DNA from: Pantoea anthophila
Lineage (GTDB): Bacteria; Pseudomonadota; Gammaproteobacteria; Enterobacterales; Enterobacteriaceae
Reading direction: 5' to 3'
Length of the DNA stretch: 64,000 bases
NCBI RefSeq assembly: GCF_006494375.1
Contig: NZ_VHIZ01000017.1
Coordinates: 205,278 to 269,277, forward strand
Part shown: positions 58,962 through 64,000 of the stretch, piece by piece
Layout of the letters: each line of letters starts with the position of its first letter
How positions within the stretch are numbered: the first letter of the stretch is position 1
Position numbers and translations under genes: made by a program
The notes under the pieces: generated by a model
Told to the model about the DNA's origin: nothing
Database searches by the model: none
What the model saw: only the letters and a program-made list of their open reading frames with translations

Positions 58962-60005
58962 TTTTTACAACCTCCTTTCTCCCATTCGACTCAGTTGTAT
59001 AAGTAATAGTTTTAGCTTCAATGTCTTTATTACATATATATTTAGCATCAATGCTTTGCGTTGAAATTCTTGGGAATTTAAGCCTGTCACTATACACCTC
59101 ATCTTCGATTCTAATGCGAATCTCGGACAATTCATTTGCAATTTCATTACTTTCATCATGTGTTTTTGGAGGCGTTGTTGACCTAGTATAATCGAATATA
59201 TGAAAGTGAGGTCCATACTCGTTTGCATAAGGCATTTTCTTTCTTATCAACTCTTCCTTAACCAAGTCATACGTTTTTCTCTGCCAATCATCGTACACAT
59301 TTATTAACTTATCTTCAGCGACTCTAAATTTGTTCACTGAATGAAGATCATTATAAACCCATGGACGAGAATATAAATTCTCTGCTTCTGATTCGTCTCT
59401 CAGATAAACCCCATCACTGGCCACCACCACTTTGAGTTTATTGAATCGTTCAGGGGTGTTGTACTCCTCAGCTATGATTTTATGTATAAAGGTTTTCCCA
59501 TAATCTGCTGAAAAGAAGAAAAAAACTGGACAGCCTCGTTCTGAAGTACCACTTCCGCAATATTGCCTGGTAGATGCGCCTGGGAATGCCAGATAACCAT
59601 TATCCGCTCCATTAATAATAGACCCTTGGTAAGCTGCTAAATTATTCCCACGCCGATATGAGAAATCACAATAATCGCCATCCCATCCCATCCCAGGAGT
59701 GTTCTTATCCCCCGCCCAGTGTCATTGTAATAAACCTGGCCGCCTTTATCGCAGGATATATAATTTTCCAGCGTCAGATATCGATTATTATCTATGCGAT
59801 AAATAATTTGAGCCGGAGCATCCGTTTCAACTTTTCGTGACTCTTCTGTCTGCTGAGAGCCACTCATTCCCCCCAGGCCGACTCCAAAACTGGCCCCCAT
59901 CGTTGCGCCGCCTAAAAACCGGAGTCCTTTATAAATGGCATACAGGAGTATTCCAACAATGGCTATAATTGTCAGGACTTTTCTGTCTGACTGATTCCAT
60001 CTCAT
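58951..60005 (-). pseudogene. Tli3-type immunity gene, copy 1, frameshifted at (GGGAT)3
   Basis: The first part (ATG 60005) encodes an N-terminal membrane anchor (VLTIIAIVGILLYAIYKGL) and the family motif IIYRIDNNRYLTLENY, then runs to a stop at 59637. The rest is open from 59691 to 58951 in another frame. At the junction is (GGGAT)3; with two repeats the frame reads on as RTLLGWDGDYCDFSYRRGNN, giving one 349-aa protein. Tli3 proteins sit in the periplasm and neutralise Tle3 phospholipases. The anchor differs from copy 2, which is a lipoprotein. It is either inactive or switched off by repeat slippage. Confidence 0.8.
59680..59694 (-). repeat. Pentanucleotide tandem repeat (GGGAT)3 in immunity gene
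   Basis: Three perfect GGGAT copies on the minus strand (ATCCC on plus), inside the first Tli3-type gene. Two, five or eight copies would keep the reading frame; the three present break it. A start codon (59691-59689) lies within the repeat in the downstream frame and could allow internal restart without the membrane anchor. Confidence 0.9.
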
Positions 60006-60006
60006 C

Positions 60007-60427
60007 TTAATTCGCCTTAACCAAGCTGATAATCATATCGTCGATAACATCAGAAGAATTGAGTGACGTTGCTCCAGAAGCATCTGTAATACCGGAGACA
60101 ACGGAACCATCTGGCATAGTTATTTTGTACCGCCTTACCTGGTATAGGTTCTTTTGTCAGTGCATTTCTTATAATAAATTTTTCATCAAACGTTGACGGC
60201 TCAAACGACTTCATCACACCCTGCATACTGCCGGAGCCCGCCTTCCTGATTCCGCTGTTCTTTATAAGCAGCCTGCCCGGGCCGCCTATCTCAACGTTTC
60301 CGCCCTGAACCTGAATATCTATATCGTGTTGCGAACTGTACAGTTTTGTCCCTTCCCGACTGTACAGGCTGAGTCGTTTACCGGCCGCCAGTGTAAAGTC
60401 CTTCAGCAATAGGTGGATGGGGTTCCA
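60007..60427 (-). pseudogene. Orphan VgrG C-terminal fragment, copy 1, frameshifted
   Basis: The open frame reads NPIHLLLKDFTLAAGKRLSL and then SLYSREGTKLYSSQHDIDIQ, the repeat-rich VgrG tail (DUF2345-like), with no credible start codon (TAA at 60430-60428 bounds it). A surplus G at 60130-60131 shifts the frame; removing it restores KAYKITMPDGSVVSGITDAS and an end at 60007. Compared with copy 2 it lacks 120 bp between TTTCCGCC repeats. It has no gp27/gp5-like spike domains and is a cassette remnant. Confidence 0.8.
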
Positions 60428-60484
60428 TTATCCGTCGAGTGGATATCAACTTTTCGAGTTAGCTCTGACAGTTCGTTAATCATT

Positions 60485-61233
60485 TTATAGCCCCACTGGT
60501 TCAAGCTTTCTATCACATTGCATTTTTATCTGTTGCACGTTAGATATATCATCAATAGGTAACTCCTTCTGATATTCTGGCCCCGTCACTCCGGGATAAG
60601 CAAGATTAGCAATATTTGTTGCTGGACTAAAAGTCCATTTTAATACATAACCATCGCCTACAATTCTTTCAACACCTGAAAATTCAATCAAATAAAATCC
60701 ATCATTAGTTACAAGCATGTCGTAGTATTTTGTATCACCATTCGGATCTTGTGTATTTGAACCGTACGTGACTAAGCGTACTTTTTTCCCGCCATCCGTT
60801 GTCACCGCAATGATATTCAGACACCCTTTATCGGTTCCAATACATGTGGCATTGTTATTATTTCTCGTTACCGGAAAACCAGATAATCATCCCGACTCGA
60901 CAACCAGAACATTCGTCCTTTGAATAAATAACCAGACGAAGGTGATATCATGACATGAATCCCTTTCGCTTTGTTGTTATAGAAGGTTTTCCCGTTTTCA
61001 CAGCGGGTATATTCCTCTAGCGTAAAGTAACGGTTATCATCAATTCGATAAATAATCTGCGGCGGGCCATATGCCTCAGGTTGCTTTTTTTTCTTTTCCG
61101 GCTCATTATGCGTATCACTCATTGCAGAAACAGGATTTACAAAGGCAACACCTCCACCATTAGGCCCCGCAACACAGCCGCTCAGAAAAAACGCAACATA
61201 TAAAAAGCAGAACCGCATAATCAAATTTATCAC
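60485..61233 (-). pseudogene. Tli3-type immunity lipoprotein gene, copy 2, frameshifted
   Basis: From a GTG at 61233 (AGGAAC upstream) it encodes a lipoprotein signal with lipobox LSGC and the family motif IIYRIDDNRYFTLEEY, stopping at 60868. The frame resumes from about 60880 down to 60485 (CIGTDKGCLNIIAVTTDGG...CDRKLEPVGL). The break lies at four T's (60879-60876, minus strand); five would give YLVFPVTRNNNNATC and one 249-aa protein. As written, the C-terminal half cannot be made. It would be the cognate periplasmic immunity protein of the Tle3 upstream. Confidence 0.78.
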
Positions 61234-61249
61234 AACCCTGTTCCTTTCC

Positions 61250-61813
61250 TTATTTTTTCAATACGTTCTTCAGTCCATTAACCGCTTTTGACATTATTAA
61301 TGATGAATTTCCTGAGCTATCTGTGACACCTGAAAAAATTTTTCCATCCGGCATGTGAATTTCATAATTCTGATTTGCCAGCGGCTTATCTGAAACAGGA
61401 TGGATAATGACGAATTTCTCATCAAACATTGACGGCTCAAACGACTTCATCACTCCCTGCATACTGCCGGAGCCCGCCTTCCTGATTCCGCTGTTCTTTA
61501 TAAGCAGCCTGCACGGGCCACCTATCTCAACGTTTCCGCCGCTGATTCTGATGTAGCCACCACCGCATATCAGCGTCAGCTCATCCTGTGCCGTCACGAC
61601 CATCTTCCGGCCGCTCGAGATATGCGTGTCCTCTGTGGACCAGGCCATGATATTTCCGCCCTGAGCCTGAATATCTATATCATGTTGCGAACTGTACAGT
61701 TTTGCCCCTTCCCGGCTGTACAGGCTGAGTCGTTTACCGGCCGCCAGCGGGCGATAAATAAACGTCTGGGAAGGGGCAAGCCACCTTATCAGTGGGTTAA
61801 CATCCGATTCCTG
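61250..61813 (-). pseudogene. Orphan VgrG C-terminal fragment, copy 2
   Basis: The frame is open directly after the tle3 TAA and in the same frame: QESDVNPLIRWLAPSQTFIY, then AAGKRLSLYSREGAKLYSSQ, MAWSTEDTHISSGRKMVVTA, GGNVEIGGPCRLLIKNSG and an end at GLKNVLKK. There is no ATG until residue MAWS at 61648. It is the DUF2345-like tail of a VgrG with no spike domain. It may be an untranslated cassette, an internal-start product, or the former tail of a longer Tle3 protein. Confidence 0.7.
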
Positions 61814-63748
61814 TTAATGACCACCCTGCCGGAGTTCCATTTTCTTCATTTCGGCCATTTCTTCCGGCCCGATTCCCCCGGCACTCTCGGCATCCACCTC
61901 GGCAGGCCTGCTGTATTGTGGGTGCCTGCCGGTGTGGAAATAGGTGTCTGAATACTGCCAGTCCGCCATCCGGCGTAGCTTCTCGAGGAAGCTTTTATCG
62001 TTTGAGCTTTCACAGATTCCCACCGGCAGGTCATAGGCCACAACACGACTCATAAATCTTGTGTTTAATGGCAGTGAACTGTGATCACTGGGCTGGGAGA
62101 CAAACATCCGCAGCCGTGCATCCTTTTCCGCACGGGTTTCACGGCGGCGATTCTGCCGCTCATCTTTTGCATTCTGCGGATACCAGCCCATCGTTCCCTT
62201 GTCCGTCACCCACTGCTCCGGGTACAACGAGGCATACCAGCGGAAGGTATCGTCATGCCAGGTTTTCTGCCCCGTTTCTCCTATAGAATATTGACCCCAG
62301 CCGTAGCCTTCCTCGCCTGTATTTTTTTCATTCTCTTTCTGTAATCCCACGCGGGTGCCGTCAAATCCGACCATCTCTTTAACCGTAATCGGTTCGGGAA
62401 CCTTTTCACCGTTGATATACAGCGTCTGTCCAGGCGGCGGCGCTTCATAGATACCAAACTGTCCGCCATCGTCCCAGAACGGTGATCCCGCCAGCGGCAA
62501 ACGACCGAAGGGGGTATCCCGCCGTGGTGTATCCCCGCAGGGCGTTTCACGAGCCATCATCCGCTGAAATAAGTGCCCCTGGTAGGTGGTTAGTAGCTGG
62601 TTAGGCGTCCCTGCTACATCGTTGGGCAAGCCCTGCCAGCCAATACTCAGCAGTGCGCTCATTCCCATCACCCGGTCATGGGCATTACAGTAAATCCAGG
62701 TCCTGCCGTGATTATCCCGCTCAGGAATCTCGTTATTGACCATACCGGTGGGTTTCCAGCTCCGGCCATCAGCATCCACGCCAACCACCAGGCGGCTGTA
62801 GTCAGCTTCTGAGAGGTGCCCGGCCTGTTTCGCCACCTTTTCCACAATCGTGCCAAACGTCTTCTGCCGCGCTTTCGTGGAAATACACTCCGCAAAAGGA
62901 TACGAAAACCGATCCATGGTTTTGTGTTCCATGGCATAGGGCGAGTTCATCACAAACAGGGCATCCGGCGCCTTATCCGCCAGCAGTGTTGCAGCCATCG
63001 CAACTATCGTGCCCTGACTGTGCGAAATCAGCGTCACCGTATCTTTCGGGTAAGTGTTGCGGATAGTATCTAGCAAATCCGCCAGTCGCCGGGCGGCATG
63101 AGCGTAATAATGGCGGGCAGGCGCATTGGCCAGCAGGCGATCCAGCTCAGAGTTAACAAACTGGACGCTGAACGGGATCGGCGTCTGTTTCAGCCATTTA
63201 CTGAAGCCCTGGTCGCTCCACAGCGATACCAGCTGGTTGCAGCCGTTCTGAAACGGGCCGCCGCCCCAGTACCAGGGGCCACGGGCTGCGATTTGCGCAT
63301 CAGGCAGCTTCTGGTATTTTTTCAGGTCGTGGTAATCATCACCCGCCAGGTTACGCAGCGGAATCTGGTAATGCTCTTCAGTACCTGGCTCAGCACTGTA
63401 TCCCCAGTAAAAGCGAATAACCGGAGAACGACTGGCGTCAGGGTTCGCGATTTCCCGAAGTTGTATTTTACCTGTCTGATATTTATTTGGGATCAACCAC
63501 ATATTTTCTGGCAAAGTTAATCTTTCATTTAAGCCTAAACATAAACTCTGTTCTGCGGCATCATACCACTCACCTTCAGAGTTAACCCCATGAACAAAAA
63601 TAATTAGCCCCGGAAGTTGAACTGGGTGATAACAGGCGGAGCGTACTTTAATATTTTTATGCGAACACATCCCCTGCCAGCTTGGTTTACCATTATCATC
63701 CATACTCATCGGGGCATCACGTAAGGGTTCAGATTGTGGATTATTCAT
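61814..63748 (-). CDS. Tle3-family T6SS phospholipase effector
   Basis: 644 aa from ATG 63748; an in-frame ATG ten codons earlier is possible. It has an alpha/beta-hydrolase start LPGLIIFVHGVNSEGEWYD and the nucleophile Ser244 in TLISHSQGTIVAMAATLL, then a DUF3274-like C-terminal region (TFRWYASLYPEQWVTDKGTM). No signal peptide. Tle3 enzymes are injected into the periplasm of rival cells and degrade phospholipid. Its ATG overlaps the upstream gene's stop by 8 bp, and Tli3-type genes follow downstream, supporting the call. Confidence 0.88.
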   Translation of the reverse strand: MNNPQSEPLRDAPMSMDDNGKPSWQGMCSHKNIKVRSACYHPVQLPGLIIFVHGVNSEGEWYDAAEQSLCLGLNERLTLPENMWLIPNKYQTGKIQLREIANPDASRSPVIRFYWGYSAEPGTEEHYQIPLRNLAGDDYHDLKKYQKLPDAQIAARGPWYWGGGPFQNGCNQLVSLWSDQGFSKWLKQTPIPFSVQFVNSELDRLLANAPARHYYAHAARRLADLLDTIRNTYPKDTVTLISHSQGTIVAMAATLLADKAPDALFVMNSPYAMEHKTMDRFSYPFAECISTKARQKTFGTIVEKVAKQAGHLSEADYSRLVVGVDADGRSWKPTGMVNNEIPERDNHGRTWIYCNAHDRVMGMSALLSIGWQGLPNDVAGTPNQLLTTYQGHLFQRMMARETPCGDTPRRDTPFGRLPLAGSPFWDDGGQFGIYEAPPPGQTLYINGEKVPEPITVKEMVGFDGTRVGLQKENEKNTGEEGYGWGQYSIGETGQKTWHDDTFRWYASLYPEQWVTDKGTMGWYPQNAKDERQNRRRETRAEKDARLRMFVSQPSDHSSLPLNTRFMSRVVAYDLPVGICESSNDKSFLEKLRRMADWQYSDTYFHTGRHPQYSRPAEVDAESAGGIGPEEMAEMKKMELRQGGH

Positions 63749-64000
63749 GATGAGGGATCCTTGTGGCATCAGCAGCATAAACCTGTTCAGGCGTTACGCT
63801 GACCTTAGTGGGCCTGATTGACATATTGCAGGCAAAATGTATAGCTCCGGAAGGCGTATTCACTTTTGGCCAGTCTTTATCTTCAACGGCATGATAATCG
63901 CTTAAGGCTCCATTATAGGAGTTTACTGATGTTGACCGTAAGTTATACACATACCCCACGATGTGCTGTTTACGTGGACTTCCTGATGCTGACCACAAAT
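63741..64000 (-). CDS. 3' end of a gene upstream of tle3, possible Tla3-type adaptor
   Basis: The frame is open from the right window edge to a TAA at 63741 and encodes about 86 C-terminal residues ending EQVYAADATRIPHHE. No credible start is inside the window. In enteroaggregative E. coli the tle3 neighbourhood includes tla3, a DUF2875 adaptor that loads Tle3 on VgrG. A similar protein here is a guess from position; I cannot identify the domain from this fragment. Its stop overlaps the tle3 start by 8 bp, so translation is coupled. Confidence 0.6.
   Translation of the reverse strand, partial: LWSASGSPRKQHIVGYVYNLRSTSVNSYNGALSDYHAVEDKDWPKVNTPSGAIHFACNMSIRPTKVSVTPEQVYAADATRIPHHE

Noticed and set aside
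60403..60483. 26-codon ORF (MINELSELTRKVDIHSTDNG...) between Tli3 copy 2 and VgrG tail copy 1
   Set aside because: Very short, no ribosome site and no recognised family; probably junction sequence between modules.
1..64000. CRISPR arrays, insertion sequences, rRNA, phage structural genes
   Set aside because: No spaced repeat array, transposase-like protein, rRNA sequence or phage gene other than T6SS parts was seen.

Overview
The window is chromosomal DNA from an enterobacterium, most likely Pantoea or a close Erwiniaceae relative. This rests on remembered protein similarity to Escherichia coli, on the preserved gene order hisQ-hisJ-ubiX-purF-cvpA-dedD-folC-accD-dedA-truA-usg-pdxB...flk...fabB-mnmC-yfcL-epmC-yfcA-mepA-aroC-prmB-smrB-sixA-fadJ-fadI-yfcZ-fadL-mlaA...yfdC-argW, and on moderately high GC. 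No database search was run.

Layout. 1-11.3 kb: histidine uptake (hisQ partial, hisJ), prenyl-FMN synthesis (ubiX), the PurR-controlled cvpA-purF genes, dedD, folC, accD, dedA, truA, usg and pdxB, all on the minus strand. 11.3-18.3 kb is an accessory block between pdxB and flk: an AraC-type regulator divergent from an EamA exporter, then a TctDE two-component system divergent from the TctCBA tricarboxylate transporter. 18.3-21.4 kb: flk, a rhodanese protein and a divergent MocR regulator. 21.4-37.2 kb: a lipid-centred core (fabB, fadJ, fadI, fadL, mlaA) mixed with RNA, translation and cell-wall genes. FadR-like sites are visible at fabB, fadI and fadL, so fatty-acid synthesis, uptake and degradation here probably share one regulator. 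37.3-44.3 kb: a complete cytochrome c maturation operon ccmABCDEFGHI. 44.5-45.75 kb: yfdC and a tRNA-Arg(CCT) gene that lacks an encoded CCA.

46-64 kb, immediately next to that tRNA, is one end of a type VI secretion (T6SS) locus, all on the minus strand: a VasL-type TssA relative, an unrecognised 156-aa protein, TssE, TssJ, TssG, TssF, TssA, TssM, an unrecognised membrane protein and a PAAR tip protein. TssB, TssC, TssK, TssL, Hcp, ClpV and a full VgrG are not in the window and presumably lie beyond 64 kb. Upstream of PAAR is an effector-immunity array: a Tle3-family phospholipase, then two repeats of [orphan VgrG C-terminal fragment + Tli3-type immunity gene], then a 100-aa unknown gene.

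The most interesting part is this array (58.6-63.8 kb). Both Tli3 copies and one VgrG fragment are frameshifted, and each shift can be placed: a (GGGAT)3 tandem repeat where two copies would restore the frame, a short T homopolymer, and one extra G. The two VgrG fragments also differ by an exact 120-bp in-frame deletion between 8-bp direct repeats. About fifty core genes in the same window show no frameshift, so this is more likely local decay, recombination or phase variation than poor sequence quality.
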